Part shown: piece by piece, positions 16,190 through 24,538 of the stretch
Numbering within the stretch: the stretch's first letter is position 1
Layout of the letters: each line of letters begins with the position of its first letter
DNA from: an uncultured Collinsella sp.
Lineage (GTDB): Bacteria; Actinomycetota; Coriobacteriia; Coriobacteriales; Coriobacteriaceae
Direction: 5' to 3'
Length of the DNA stretch: 52,022 bases
NCBI GenBank assembly: GCA_902482035.1
Contig: CABSYW010000017.1
Coordinates: 1-52,022 of the forward strand
Notes under the pieces: model-generated
Databases searched by the model: none
What the model was told of the DNA's origin: nothing
Seen by the model: only the letters and a program-made list of their open reading frames with translations
Position numbers and translations under genes: made by a program

Positions 16190-17392
16190 ATGGACGCTAA
16201 GTTTACCGAACTCGTCGAGCAGCTGAACGGCCTCGATTTTAAGGGTATGTACGGCAGCGACTTCCTGCACACCTGGGACAAGACCACCGACGAGCTCAAG
16301 GCTCTCTACATCGTCGCCGACGCCCTGCGCGAGCTGCGTGAGAACAACGTTTCGTCCAAGATCTTCGACTCCGGTCTTGCCGTCTCTCTGTTCCGCGACA
16401 ACTCCACCCGTACGCGCTTCTCCTTCTCTAAGGCTGCCAACCTGCTCGGCCTTGAGCTGCAGGACCTGGACGAGAAGAAGTCCCAGATCGCTCACGGCGA
16501 GACCGTCCGCGAGACCGCTACCATGATCTCCTTCATGGCCGACGTCATCGGCATCCGCGACGACATGTACATCGGCAAGGGCGACGCCTACATGGCCGAG
16601 GTCTCTGAGTCTGTCCAGCAGGCTTACGAGGACGGCGTTCTGGATCACCGTCCCACGCTCATCTCCCTGCAGTCTGACTCCGATCACCCCACGCAGTCCT
16701 CTGCCGACATGCTCTACCTCATCAACGAGTTTGGCGGCCTTGAGAACCTCAAGGGCAAGAAGGTTGCCGTCACCTGGGCCTATTCGCCCTCTTACGGCAA
16801 GCCGCTGTCCTGCCCGCAGTCGCTGATCAGCCTGCTGCCCCGCTTTGGCATGGACGTCACCCTGGCTCACCCCGAGGGCTACGACCTCATGCCCGAGGTC
16901 GTCGAGCGCGCCAAGGGCTACGCCGCCGAGTCCGGCACCACCTTTAAGCAGGTCAACACCATGGCCGAGGCCTTCGAGGGCGCCGACATCGTGATCCCCA
17001 AGAGCTGGGCTCCGTTTGCCGCCATGGAGAAGCGTACCAACCTGTACGCCGAGGGCGACGACGCCGGCATCGCAGCGCTCGAGAAGGAGCTGCTCGCCCA
17101 GAACGCTACCCATCAGGACTGGTGCTCCACGACCGAGCTCATGGAGAAGACTGCCAACGGCCAGGACACCATCTTTATGCACCCGCTGCCCGCCGACATC
17201 TCCGGTGTCTCCTGCGAGCACGGCGAGGTCAACGCCGACGTCTTCGATATGCACCGCGTGGGCATGTACAAGGAGGCCAGCTACAAGCCGTACGCCATCG
17301 CAGCCATGATGTTCCTGCAGAAGGTTGCCGATCCCGCCGCTACCCTCAAGGCCCTCGACGAGCGCAACACCGCCCGTTGGTTCCAGGCCTAA
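16190..17392 (+). CDS. ygeW: YgeW, knotted carbamoyltransferase
   Basis: A 400-residue member of the aspartate/ornithine carbamoyltransferase superfamily. The carbamoyl-phosphate loop is STRTR (residues 72-76), followed by the conserved SDHPTQSSADM and HPLPADISGVSCEHGEV blocks. The start follows AGAAAGGA; the upstream frame to 16004 has no site. YgeW is an orphan transferase tied to ygeX/ygeY/hyuA. In purine degraders it is thought to release carbamoyl phosphate from a carbamoylated intermediate so that carbamate kinase can make ATP. No carbamate kinase gene lies in this window, so that step must be encoded elsewhere. The amino substrate is unknown. Confidence 0.93.
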   Translation: MDAKFTELVEQLNGLDFKGMYGSDFLHTWDKTTDELKALYIVADALRELRENNVSSKIFDSGLAVSLFRDNSTRTRFSFSKAANLLGLELQDLDEKKSQIAHGETVRETATMISFMADVIGIRDDMYIGKGDAYMAEVSESVQQAYEDGVLDHRPTLISLQSDSDHPTQSSADMLYLINEFGGLENLKGKKVAVTWAYSPSYGKPLSCPQSLISLLPRFGMDVTLAHPEGYDLMPEVVERAKGYAAESGTTFKQVNTMAEAFEGADIVIPKSWAPFAAMEKRTNLYAEGDDAGIAALEKELLAQNATHQDWCSTTELMEKTANGQDTIFMHPLPADISGVSCEHGEVNADVFDMHRVGMYKEASYKPYAIAAMMFLQKVADPAATLKALDERNTARWFQA

Positions 17393-17415
17393 AGCCGGGT
17401 TGAGGTAAGCCATGT

Positions 17416-17456
17416 AAAGGGGGCGCTCTGCCAACCGGCGGGGTGCCCCTTTTTTG
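17416..17456 (+). terminator. Intrinsic terminator after ygeW
   Basis: AAAGGGG (17416 on) pairs with CCCCTTT around a G/C-rich loop and is followed by a six-T run ending near 17455. It lies just after the ygeW stop and would separate ygeXYW from the mocA-like gene, at least in part. Confidence 0.7.
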
Positions 17457-17542
17457 CATCGCGGACGTGCGGGATAAGCGCTTTCGATGTGGATGCCCGC
17501 GACACGAGTTATGGGTACGATGGTTTCAGGGGAGGTATCACC

Positions 17543-18157
17543 ATGAAACTCGGTTGCGTCATTATGGCTTCGGGCGAGGGCAAGCGGTTTGGCTCTAACA
17601 AGATGCTTGCCGATATCTATGGCGAGCCGCTGATTGCCCGGACCATCGATTCGGTTCCCCGGGGCTTTGACGTTGTGGTTTCGACGCGTTGGCCCGAGGT
17701 CGCTCAGATTTGCGAGGACAAGCATTGCCCGTGTGTGCTGCACGATGGCGAGCTGCGCAGCGAAAGCGTCCGTGTGGGGCTTTCGTGGGGGGCGAGCCGC
17801 GGCTGGAAGGGTTGCCTCTTTTTGCCGGGCGACCAGCCGCTTGTGAGTTCGGATTCTTTTGAGGCTATGGTTCGTGCATTTGACGAGCGTGGCCGCAAGC
17901 GTCCGGTGCGTCTTGCGTGCAACGGTGAGCCTTCGAGCCCGGTGCTCTTTCCGGCGGAACTGTTCGATGCACTTATGTGTCTTGAGGGCAAGGACGGTGG
18001 CGGTTCGATCCTCAAGGACCGTATCGACGTGGTGCTGGTCGATGCGCGTGCTTACGAACTGTGGGACGTCGATACCGTCAAGGGACAGCGACGCATAACG
18101 GAGCATATCGCCGCCTGCTCGTATTTTAATCGCGTGGCCAACTGCATCAACCAATAA
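17543..18157 (+). CDS. MocA/MobA-like nucleotidyltransferase
   Basis: A 204-residue NTP-transferase of the MobA/MocA kind, which transfers CMP or GMP to molybdopterin. The nucleotide-binding loop is IMASGEGKRFGSNKML at the N-terminus; the metal site is FLPGDQPL. The start at 17543 follows GGGGAGG. Within Se-hydroxylase loci this family (YgfJ in E. coli) probably makes the cytidylyl form of the Mo cofactor used by xdh. It ends 9 bp before hyuA, indicating co-translation. CTP versus GTP use is not decided by the visible motif. Confidence 0.85.
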   Translation: MKLGCVIMASGEGKRFGSNKMLADIYGEPLIARTIDSVPRGFDVVVSTRWPEVAQICEDKHCPCVLHDGELRSESVRVGLSWGASRGWKGCLFLPGDQPLVSSDSFEAMVRAFDERGRKRPVRLACNGEPSSPVLFPAELFDALMCLEGKDGGGSILKDRIDVVLVDARAYELWDVDTVKGQRRITEHIAACSYFNRVANCINQ

Positions 18158-18166
18158 GGAGCAATT

Positions 18167-19534
18167 ATGATCATCATCAAAAACGGTGCGCTCGTGACGC
18201 CCCAGGGGCTTCGCCGCGCCGATCTTGCCATGGATGGCGATAAGATCGTGCGGATCGCCGCGGCGATTGAGCCGGGCGCCGACGATACTGTCGAGGATGC
18301 CGCGGGCTGCTGGGTGTTTCCCGGCTTTATCGATGGCCACACGCACATGCAGTGCTGGACCGGCATGGACTGGACGGCCGATAGCTTTGAGACCGGTACG
18401 CGTGCGGCTGCCTGCGGCGGCACGACGACCATTGTGGACTACGCCACGGCCGATCGCGGCGTGACCATGCCCGATGCCTTGGCCGAGTGGCATCGCCGCG
18501 CCGACGGAACCTGCACGGCCAACTACGCTTTTCATATGGCACTCGCCGAGTGGAACGAGCGCAATCGCGCCGACCTTTCGGCCATGCGCGAGGCGGGCGT
18601 ATCGTCGTTCAAGACCTACTTTGCCTACGATCATCTGCGCCTGGACGATGCCGAGACGCTCGAGGTGCTGGAGGAGCTCAAGCGTATTGGCGGCATATTG
18701 TGCGTGCATTGCGAGAACGGCACGTTGGTGAATGAACTGCAGAAGCGCGTGTACGAGCAGGGGATTCATGGACCCGAGGGCCATGCACTCAGCCGTCCGG
18801 ATGTGTGCGAGGCCGAGGCCGTGAGCCGTCTGCTATATCTGGCGCACCTGGCCGGCGACGCACCGGTCAACGTGGTGCACCTTTCGACCAAGCTGGGGCT
18901 TGAGGCTATCCGTGCCGCCAAGGCGCGCGGGCAGAAGAACATCTATGTCGAGACCTGCCCTCAGTATCTGATGCTCGACGATACGTGCTACTTGGAGCAG
19001 GGCGAGGACGGCTTTGCGGGTGCCAAGTATGTGATGAGCCCGCCGCTGCGCCATGCGGGTGACCGTGCGGCACTGCGCGAGGCGCTTGTGGCCGGCGAGA
19101 TCGATACGATTGCGACCGACCACTGCAGCTTTAACCTGCACGGGCAAAAGGACCGCGGGCGCGACGACTTCCGCGCGATTCCCAACGGCGGACCCGGTGT
19201 GGAGCATCGCCCCGTCGCGATCGCTACGAGCTTTGAGGGACAGCTGGGCCCCGAGGATCTGTGCCGCCTGATGAGCGAGAACCCGGCGCGCGTCTTTGGC
19301 ATGTATCCGCACAAGGGCTGTCTTGCCGAGGGCGCCGATGCCGACGTGTGCGTGTGGGATCCCCAGGCGCGCTGGACGATTAGCGCCGCGACGCAGCATC
19401 AGGCCGTGGACTACACGCCGCTCGAGGGCTTTGAGGCGCACGGCCGTGCCAAGGCTGTGTTTGTGAACGGCGTGCTGGCGGCACGCGACGGCGAGCCTAC
19501 GGGAGCTCAGCCCGGTCGCTACGTGCCCCGCTAA
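18167..19534 (+). CDS. hyuA: Dihydropyrimidinase/D-hydantoinase-type cyclic amidohydrolase
   Basis: A 455-residue dinuclear-metal amidohydrolase that opens cyclic ureides. HxH is GHTHMQC (His58, His60). The bridging lysine, expected to be carbamylated, is Lys149 in SSFKTYFAYDH. Further ligands lie in VHCENG, VVHLSTKLG and the Asp of IATDHCSF. The length is normal. In E. coli hyuA sits in the same ygeW-ygfK region. Here it should open a ring produced after hydroxylation (hydantoin- or dihydropyrimidine-like). It is convergent with yqeC with only 5 bp between the stop codons, so no separate terminator fits. Confidence 0.92.
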   Translation: MIIIKNGALVTPQGLRRADLAMDGDKIVRIAAAIEPGADDTVEDAAGCWVFPGFIDGHTHMQCWTGMDWTADSFETGTRAAACGGTTTIVDYATADRGVTMPDALAEWHRRADGTCTANYAFHMALAEWNERNRADLSAMREAGVSSFKTYFAYDHLRLDDAETLEVLEELKRIGGILCVHCENGTLVNELQKRVYEQGIHGPEGHALSRPDVCEAEAVSRLLYLAHLAGDAPVNVVHLSTKLGLEAIRAAKARGQKNIYVETCPQYLMLDDTCYLEQGEDGFAGAKYVMSPPLRHAGDRAALREALVAGEIDTIATDHCSFNLHGQKDRGRDDFRAIPNGGPGVEHRPVAIATSFEGQLGPEDLCRLMSENPARVFGMYPHKGCLAEGADADVCVWDPQARWTISAATQHQAVDYTPLEGFEAHGRAKAVFVNGVLAARDGEPTGAQPGRYVPR

Positions 19535-19539
19535 TAGGG

Positions 19540-20277
19540 CTACTCCTGGAGGCTGGTGGCGACGATGGGGCGGTCGAGAGCTGCCTCGAAGCGGTCGGCC
19601 ATCGTGGGGTCGCTGAGCGTGTCGACTTGGTTGAGCATGACGCGTGCGGTGCTGAGCTTCAGCGCCTGCATCTCGGCATTGAGCACCTGGGCGACGCGCT
19701 CGGGCGTGGCGATGTCGGTGAGCTCGCAGCCGCAACGTTCGCAAAAGAGCTCGGGGCGGTGGGCGGCTTCGTTGATGGGCTTGCCGAGCCCCGAGGCGCC
19801 GACGACCCAGACAACGTTTGCCGTGGCGGCGGGAATTACCGGCTCCCAGGCGGCGTGGGCCTTGAGCGGGAGCCGCTTGCTGCCGTCCGCCTCAGCCAAG
19901 ACGTGGCTAAAGCGCTGCGCCAGCTCGCCGAGTGGCTCGGCGGGGGCGGAGAGCTTGCCTGTCTCTGGGTCCAAAACACCCGCCTGGCAGATGCTTCCGC
20001 GGACAAGCCCCGCGCAGGCCTCGCAGGTGCAGCCTGGGGTGTGTAAGGCGCCCGGCTTCCAAGGCGCGGCGTCCAGGCGACGGCTCGATCCGTCCCATGG
20101 CACGCCGGCGACGGGAAACATATGCGTGGTGGTGCAGAGGAGTACGCGGCCGCCAGCGCGCATAAGCTCAAGGCCGAGCGTCTTTAGCAAGGTCGACTTG
20201 CCGCCGCTGCCGATAATCGCGGTAATGCCCGGCTCGATCCTGAGCGCCGAGGCAAGATTGCCGCTAACCGTTTCCAT
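19540..20277 (-). CDS. yqeC: YqeC, selenium-dependent hydroxylase accessory protein
   Basis: A 245-residue P-loop protein. Walker A is GSGGKST (residues 23-29), and LLCTTTHMFP follows, as in the YqeC family. It also has a Cys-rich insertion, CTCEACAGLVRGSICQ (about 83-98), that looks able to hold a metal or a sulfur/selenium species. YqeC and YqeB occur almost only with Se-dependent Mo hydroxylases and are thought to help insert selenium into the Mo cofactor. It is divergent from yqeB; TATTAT-like -10 sequences for this strand lie at 20296-20291. Whether the four-cysteine insertion is general in the family should be checked. Confidence 0.88.
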   Translation of the reverse strand: METVSGNLASALRIEPGITAIIGSGGKSTLLKTLGLELMRAGGRVLLCTTTHMFPVAGVPWDGSSRRLDAAPWKPGALHTPGCTCEACAGLVRGSICQAGVLDPETGKLSAPAEPLGELAQRFSHVLAEADGSKRLPLKAHAAWEPVIPAATANVVWVVGASGLGKPINEAAHRPELFCERCGCELTDIATPERVAQVLNAEMQALKLSTARVMLNQVDTLSDPTMADRFEAALDRPIVATSLQE

Positions 20278-20379
20278 CTGTTCACCGCCGTATAATACTG
20301 TGATAATAAATAATCATCAGAGTAGCGGTCGAACCGCTTTTGCTCTGCTCAAACCGTAGCACAGGGAGGTGCCCCGGGA

Positions 20380-21174
20380 ATGCTCGTTTATGTTCGCGGC
20401 GCCGGCGATATCGCCACGGGCGTCGCCGCCCGTTTGGTACGCGCTGGCGTGTCGGTCGTTATGGCCGATATCGCGGTTCCCACGTGCATCCGCCGCACAA
20501 TCAGTTTTTGCGAGGCCATTCGCCTGGGCGAGGTCCAGGTCGAGGGCATTCGCGCTCGCTTGGCGCAGACGCCGGCAGAGGCGCTCGAGATTACCCAAGC
20601 GGGGGATGTTGCCGTCGTGGTGGACCCTCAGGCCAAGATGCTCGACGAACTGAAACCTGCTGCCGTGGTCGACGCGATACTGGCCAAGCGCAACTTGGGC
20701 ACCACGCGCGATATGGCGCCTGTCGTCATCGCCGTGGGGCCGGGCTTTACCGCGCCGGTCGATTGCGACGCCGTGGTCGAGACCATGCGCGGTCATTTCC
20801 TCGGCCGCGTCATCACCCAGGGGTCGCCTCAGCCCAATACGGGCGTGCCGGGCATTATCGCCGGTTATGGCAAGGAGCGCGTTATCCACAGCCCCGCCGC
20901 CGGCGTGTTTAGGTCCGACCGCACCATCGGCGACATCGTGAGTGCCGGCGACGTGATCGGGTATGCGGGTTATACTCCCATGGTCACGCAGGTTGACGGC
21001 TGCTTGCGCGGCCTTTTGGCCGACGGCGTTCAAGTGACCGAAGGCTTTAAATGTGCCGACGTCGACCCGCGCGGCGATGCCAGCTATATCAACTATATTT
21101 CGGACAAGGCGACGTCGGTCGGTGGCGGCGTGCTCGAGGCGCTCGCCATGCTCACCGGTGTATTCCAGGGATAG
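20380..21174 (+). CDS. yqeB: YqeB, selenium-dependent Mo-cofactor biosynthesis protein
   Basis: A 264-residue protein of the YqeB (EF2563) family. It begins with a Rossmann-type loop, VYVRGAGDIATGVAARLVRAG, typical of the family, and continues with GPGFTAPVDCDAVVETMRGH. The start follows AGGGAGG. The role in making or loading the selenium-containing Mo cofactor of xanthine dehydrogenase is known only by strict co-occurrence with these enzymes. xdhC starts 9 bp after its stop, so the two form one unit. Confidence 0.88.
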   Translation: MLVYVRGAGDIATGVAARLVRAGVSVVMADIAVPTCIRRTISFCEAIRLGEVQVEGIRARLAQTPAEALEITQAGDVAVVVDPQAKMLDELKPAAVVDAILAKRNLGTTRDMAPVVIAVGPGFTAPVDCDAVVETMRGHFLGRVITQGSPQPNTGVPGIIAGYGKERVIHSPAAGVFRSDRTIGDIVSAGDVIGYAGYTPMVTQVDGCLRGLLADGVQVTEGFKCADVDPRGDASYINYISDKATSVGGGVLEALAMLTGVFQG

Positions 21175-21183
21175 GAAATTGCA

Positions 21184-22227
21184 ATGGAAAAGCTCGATGT
21201 GGTGAATGCTGCGCTTGGCGCTCTGAAGGCTGGTAAGACGTGCGAGCTGGTGGTAGTTGCCGGCACGGCAGGGTCATCGCCGCGCGGCGTGGGCGCCTGG
21301 ATGGCCGTCTTTGCCGATGGCAGCCAAGCAGGTACCATCGGCGGCGGCAAGATCGAGCTCTTTGCGCTGAACGAGGCGCGCGAGCTGCTGGCCGCAGGGC
21401 AATCGCGTCTGGTCCGCTACACCATGGGCGGCGAGAACTCCGATACCGGCATGATCTGCGGCGGAGCCATCTGCCTGTGCTATCTGCACCTGGATGTATC
21501 GCAGGCGCCGTTGTTCCAGTCGATTGCCGATGTCTTGGCGTATCGACGCATCGGCGACTTCGTCATCGACTTTGAACCGTTTGTCGCAAACGCACTCGAA
21601 GGCGATGTGGCCGAGTACCATGGCGGGGCATCGCGCCATACCATTGCCGGCTGCCCCGAGCTTTCGCTGGTGGAGGAGGGGAGTAAGGTCACCTACACCA
21701 ACGCCGCCTCCGAGATTCCCCCGGCGCACATCGAGACACTCTGCCCCGAGGGCCTGACCTACATCTTTGGCTGCGGACACGTGGGCGCCGCGACGGCGCG
21801 CGTACTCACGGCGGCGGGCTTTGCCGTTGTGGCGTGCGATGACCGCCCCGGCACGCTGACGCCCGAATGGGTGCCCTGTGTCTACGATCGTCGCCTGGTC
21901 GATTACAAGAACCTGAGCGAGCTGTGTCCCATCGGTCCGCGCGACTTGGTGGTCGTGGCCACAGCAGGCCACAAGTCCGATATCGACGTGGTAATCCAGG
22001 CCATGCGCGCCAAGCCCGCCTACCTGGGCTGCCTGGGCTCGCGCCGCAAGACGGCCTTTGTGCGCGCCCGCCTGGAGCAGGAGGGCTTTACGCAGGACCA
22101 GATTGACGAGCTGCACCTGCCGATCGGCGTTGCCATTCAGGCCGAGGACCCCGAGGAGATCGCCATCTCCATCGCCGCCGAGATGATTCACCTGCGCCGC
22201 ACCAAGCTCGTCCCCCGCAAGCGCTAG
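21184..22227 (+). CDS. xdhC: XdhC-family Mo-cofactor insertion protein
   Basis: A 347-residue protein of the XdhC/CoxI family, which binds sulfurated Mo cofactor and delivers it to xanthine dehydrogenase. The N-terminal block has GSSPRGVGAWMAV and TIGGGKIE; the C-terminal Rossmann domain has FGCGHVGAATARVL (about residue 195) and AYLGCLGSRRKT. The length is normal. It closes the purine/selenium locus. Downstream there is no further metabolic gene: a 325-bp spacer leads directly into rplE. Confidence 0.9.
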   Translation: MEKLDVVNAALGALKAGKTCELVVVAGTAGSSPRGVGAWMAVFADGSQAGTIGGGKIELFALNEARELLAAGQSRLVRYTMGGENSDTGMICGGAICLCYLHLDVSQAPLFQSIADVLAYRRIGDFVIDFEPFVANALEGDVAEYHGGASRHTIAGCPELSLVEEGSKVTYTNAASEIPPAHIETLCPEGLTYIFGCGHVGAATARVLTAAGFAVVACDDRPGTLTPEWVPCVYDRRLVDYKNLSELCPIGPRDLVVVATAGHKSDIDVVIQAMRAKPAYLGCLGSRRKTAFVRARLEQEGFTQDQIDELHLPIGVAIQAEDPEEIAISIAAEMIHLRRTKLVPRKR

Positions 22228-22244
22228 TCGCATCCCCATATATG

Positions 22245-22311
22245 AGTTGCGGTGAAATACGGACTGTTTAAGCCTGTTAAGCCATCAAACAGTCCCTATT
22301 TCACCGCAACT
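22245..22311. repeat. 25-bp inverted repeat (24/25), MITE-like palindrome
   Basis: Arms 22245-22269 and 22287-22311 are reverse complements except for one base, with a 17-base loop. There is no T-run, so it is not a standard terminator, although it could serve as one for xdhC. The arm contains GCGGTGAAAT, which also occurs at 28781-28790 at the edge of another palindrome. Both may belong to families of small palindromic repeats. Confidence 0.6.
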
Positions 22312-22386
22312 GCCATTTTCCTCCGTCCCCTAGGGATCAATATGTGCGGGGGAGTTGTGGAGTTGTGCAGGCAGACGAGGTTTTTC

Positions 22387-22415
22387 TGGAAATACGCTCT
22401 CGATGCGCGTATAGT
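22387..22415 (+). promoter_or_regulatory. Promoter-like sequence before rplE
   Basis: TGGAAA (22387-22392), 17 bases, then TATAGT (22410-22415). It is well placed to drive the ribosomal genes, which have lost their usual upstream partners here. The -35 matches 4 of 6. Confidence 0.4.
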
Positions 22416-22552
22416 ACCGATTGTTTTGTCGGCTCCTGCTGTGTCGAGTCCAAACCGCGAAATGCCATGAGCGGCGCGGATGCAGTCAGGAGGCACGAGG
22501 ACAACCCATCGTGGCCACGCCCCGTGCTTAAAACCCCAAGAAGGAGTGAACA

Positions 22553-23110
22553 ATGGCAGAAGAGAAGTATGTGCCGCGTCTGAAGACCAAGTACAACAAC
22601 GAGGTTAAGCAGCAGCTTCAGGACAAGTTCCAGTACGAGAACGTCATGATGATCCCCAAGTTTGAGAAGATCGTCGTAAACATGGGTGTCGGCGAGGCCG
22701 CTACCGATTCCAAGGCCATCGACGGTGCCGTGCGCGACCTGCGCGCCATCACCGGCCAGCAGCCGATGATCACCCGTGCCCGCAAGTCCATCGCTACCTT
22801 CCGCCTGCGCGCTGGTATGCCGATCGGCTGCAAGGTTACCCTGCGTGGCGACCGTATGTGGGAGTTCTTCGATCGTCTGACCTCTGTCGCAATCCCCCGT
22901 ATCCGCGACTTCCGCGGCATCTCCGCCAAGAGCTTCGACGGCCGTGGTAACTTCTCCATGGGCGTCACCGAGCAGCTCATCTTCCCCGAGATCGACTTCG
23001 ACTCCGTCGATCACCAGCGTGGTATGGACATCACTTTCGTGACCACCGCCAACACCGATGAGGAGGCCAAGGCCCTTCTGGACGCCTTCGGTTTCCCGTT
23101 CAAGAAATAG
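22553..23110 (+). CDS. rplE: Ribosomal protein L5 (uL5)
   Basis: 185 residues, full length; binds 5S rRNA in the large-subunit central protuberance. FEKIVVNMGVGEA, ITRARKSIATFRLR and the C-terminal FGFPFKK are typical. The start follows AAGGAG. It normally follows rplX; here it is the first ribosomal gene, 325 bp after xdhC, which is unusual. Confidence 0.97.
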   Translation: MAEEKYVPRLKTKYNNEVKQQLQDKFQYENVMMIPKFEKIVVNMGVGEAATDSKAIDGAVRDLRAITGQQPMITRARKSIATFRLRAGMPIGCKVTLRGDRMWEFFDRLTSVAIPRIRDFRGISAKSFDGRGNFSMGVTEQLIFPEIDFDSVDHQRGMDITFVTTANTDEEAKALLDAFGFPFKK

Positions 23111-23189
23111 GTTCACCTGCCCTATGAGCGCCGTTCCCAGAAGGGGGCGGCGCTTGGGGCGAACAATACTCTATGTGAGGAGGATATAA

Positions 23190-23375
23190 GTGGCTAAGAC
23201 ATCGATGATCGTCAAGTGCAATCGCAAGCAGAAGTTCTCTACTCGTGAGTACACGCGCTGCCAGCGCTGCGGCCGTCCGCACTCTGTGTACCGCAAGTTC
23301 GGCCTGTGCCGTGTCTGCTTCCGCGAGCTTGCACTCAAGGGCGAGCTTCCCGGCGTTAAGAAGGCCAGCTGGTAA
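23190..23375 (+). CDS. rpsZ: Ribosomal protein S14 type Z (uS14)
   Basis: 61 residues with GTG start after GAGGAG. The short zinc-binding form is shown by CQRCGR and CRVCFRE (two CxxC pairs). It is the usual gene after rplE in actinobacteria and Firmicutes. Confidence 0.96.
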   Translation: MAKTSMIVKCNRKQKFSTREYTRCQRCGRPHSVYRKFGLCRVCFRELALKGELPGVKKASW

Positions 23376-23494
23376 GTCACTACCAGCGTTTCAAGCATCA
23401 GTTTGGAACAGGGAAAACGCGCTAAAAAGGCTTTGCCGTTAAGGGCGGCGAAGAACCAAGAGCACGTGTTCATCAAGAACGAAGGAGAATCTGT

Positions 23495-23893
23495 ATGAAC
23501 CTTACAGACCCGATCGCAGATATGCTTACGCGCATCCGTAACGCTAACTCTGTGAACAAGGCCACGGTCTCCATGCCGAGCAGCAAGAAGCTCGTCGAGA
23601 TCGCTCGTGTTCTGCACGAGGAGGGCTACATCGAGGGCTACGATGTCGAGGACACCGTTCCCCAGAAGACTCTGCACATCACGCTTAAGTATGGTCCCAA
23701 GAAGGCTAAGGTCATCAACGGCATCCGCCGCATTTCCAAGCCGGGCCTGCGTAAGTACACCGGCGTTGCCGACATGCCCCGCGTCCGCGGTGGCCTTGGT
23801 ACCGCCATCATTTCCACCAGCCATGGCGTCATGACCGACCGCGATGCTCGCAAGCACAACGTCGGCGGCGAGATCATCGCTTACGTCTGGTAA
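23495..23893 (+). CDS. rpsH: Ribosomal protein S8 (uS8)
   Basis: 132 residues, full length. It begins MNLTDPIADMLTRIRNA and ends in the diagnostic STSHGVMTDRDARKHNVGGE region, which contacts 16S rRNA. Start after GAAGGAG. The 119-bp gap after rpsZ holds no gene. Confidence 0.97.
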   Translation: MNLTDPIADMLTRIRNANSVNKATVSMPSSKKLVEIARVLHEEGYIEGYDVEDTVPQKTLHITLKYGPKKAKVINGIRRISKPGLRKYTGVADMPRVRGGLGTAIISTSHGVMTDRDARKHNVGGEIIAYVW

Positions 23894-23926
23894 TTCGCTC
23901 GGTAGGTAGAAGGAAAGGAGATCACC

Positions 23927-24463
23927 GTGTCTCGTATCGGTAATAAGCCTGTCCAGATTCCCGCCGGAGTCGAAGTGGCAGTCAACGGCAACAACGTTGT
24001 CGTCAAGGGCCCCAAGGGCCAGCTCGAGCTCGATGTCTTTGAGAAGCTCGCTATCAACGTCGAGGACAACGTCCTCACCGTTTCCCGTCCCGACGACGAG
24101 CGTGAGACCCGTGCCCGCCACGGCCTCACCCGCGCCCTCATCCACAACATGGTTGTTGGCGTTTCCGAGGGCTTCGAGAAGAAGCTCGAGCTCGCCGGCG
24201 TCGGTTACCGCGTGCAGCAGAAGGGCAAGAACCTCGAGTTCTCCCTGGGCTTCTCGCACCCCGTGATCGTCGAGGCTCCCGAGGGCATCACCTTCGAGGT
24301 TCCCGACAACACCCACGTGAACGTCAAGGGTATCAACAAGCAGCAGGTCGGTCAGATCGCCGCTGAGATTCGCGGCCATCGTCCTCCCGAGCCTTACAAG
24401 GGCAAGGGTATCCACTATGTCGGCGAGCACATCCGCCGCAAGCTGGGTAAGGCCGCCAAGTAG
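23927..24463 (+). CDS. rplF: Ribosomal protein L6 (uL6)
   Basis: 178 residues, GTG start after AAAGGAG. It begins SRIGNKPVQIPAGVEV and ends RPPEPYKGKGIHYVGE; both are typical of L6, which sits at the base of the L7/L12 stalk. Confidence 0.97.
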   Translation: MSRIGNKPVQIPAGVEVAVNGNNVVVKGPKGQLELDVFEKLAINVEDNVLTVSRPDDERETRARHGLTRALIHNMVVGVSEGFEKKLELAGVGYRVQQKGKNLEFSLGFSHPVIVEAPEGITFEVPDNTHVNVKGINKQQVGQIAAEIRGHRPPEPYKGKGIHYVGEHIRRKLGKAAK

Positions 24464-24488
24464 TCGTAACCGACTTACTCGCATAAGA

Positions 24489-24510
24489 CCAGCACCCCGT
24501 TAGGTGCTGG
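24489..24510 (+). other. Hairpin in the rplF-rplR gap
   Basis: CCAGCACC (24489-24496) pairs perfectly with GGTGCTGG (24503-24510). A T-run appears only 11 bases later. It may be a weak attenuator or processing site inside the operon. Confidence 0.45.
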
Positions 24511-24538
24511 CAAGATCAACCTTTTTAGGAGTTTACGT

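Larger units (their letters stand above)
22228..22552. other. 325-bp spacer joining the purine locus to the ribosomal operon
   Basis: No credible gene is seen. In order it holds a long near-perfect inverted repeat (22245-22311), a short dispersed motif (22320-22338, again at 41013-41031), a promoter-like pair (22387-22415), a roughly 130-base leader and the rplE ribosome binding site AAGGAG. I found no recognisable 3' end of rplX, the gene expected before rplE. Confidence 0.6.

Noticed and set aside
16121..18784. Very long antisense open frame (887 codons) over ygeW, the MocA-like gene and hyuA
   Set aside because: It is a high-GC shadow of well-recognised genes on the other strand. It crosses several gene borders, has no ribosome binding site and encodes no family-like sequence.
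22252..22583. Small plus-strand frames in the spacer before rplE as a leftover of rplX
   Set aside because: None of the translations resembles L24; they include the palindrome or read out of frame into rplE.
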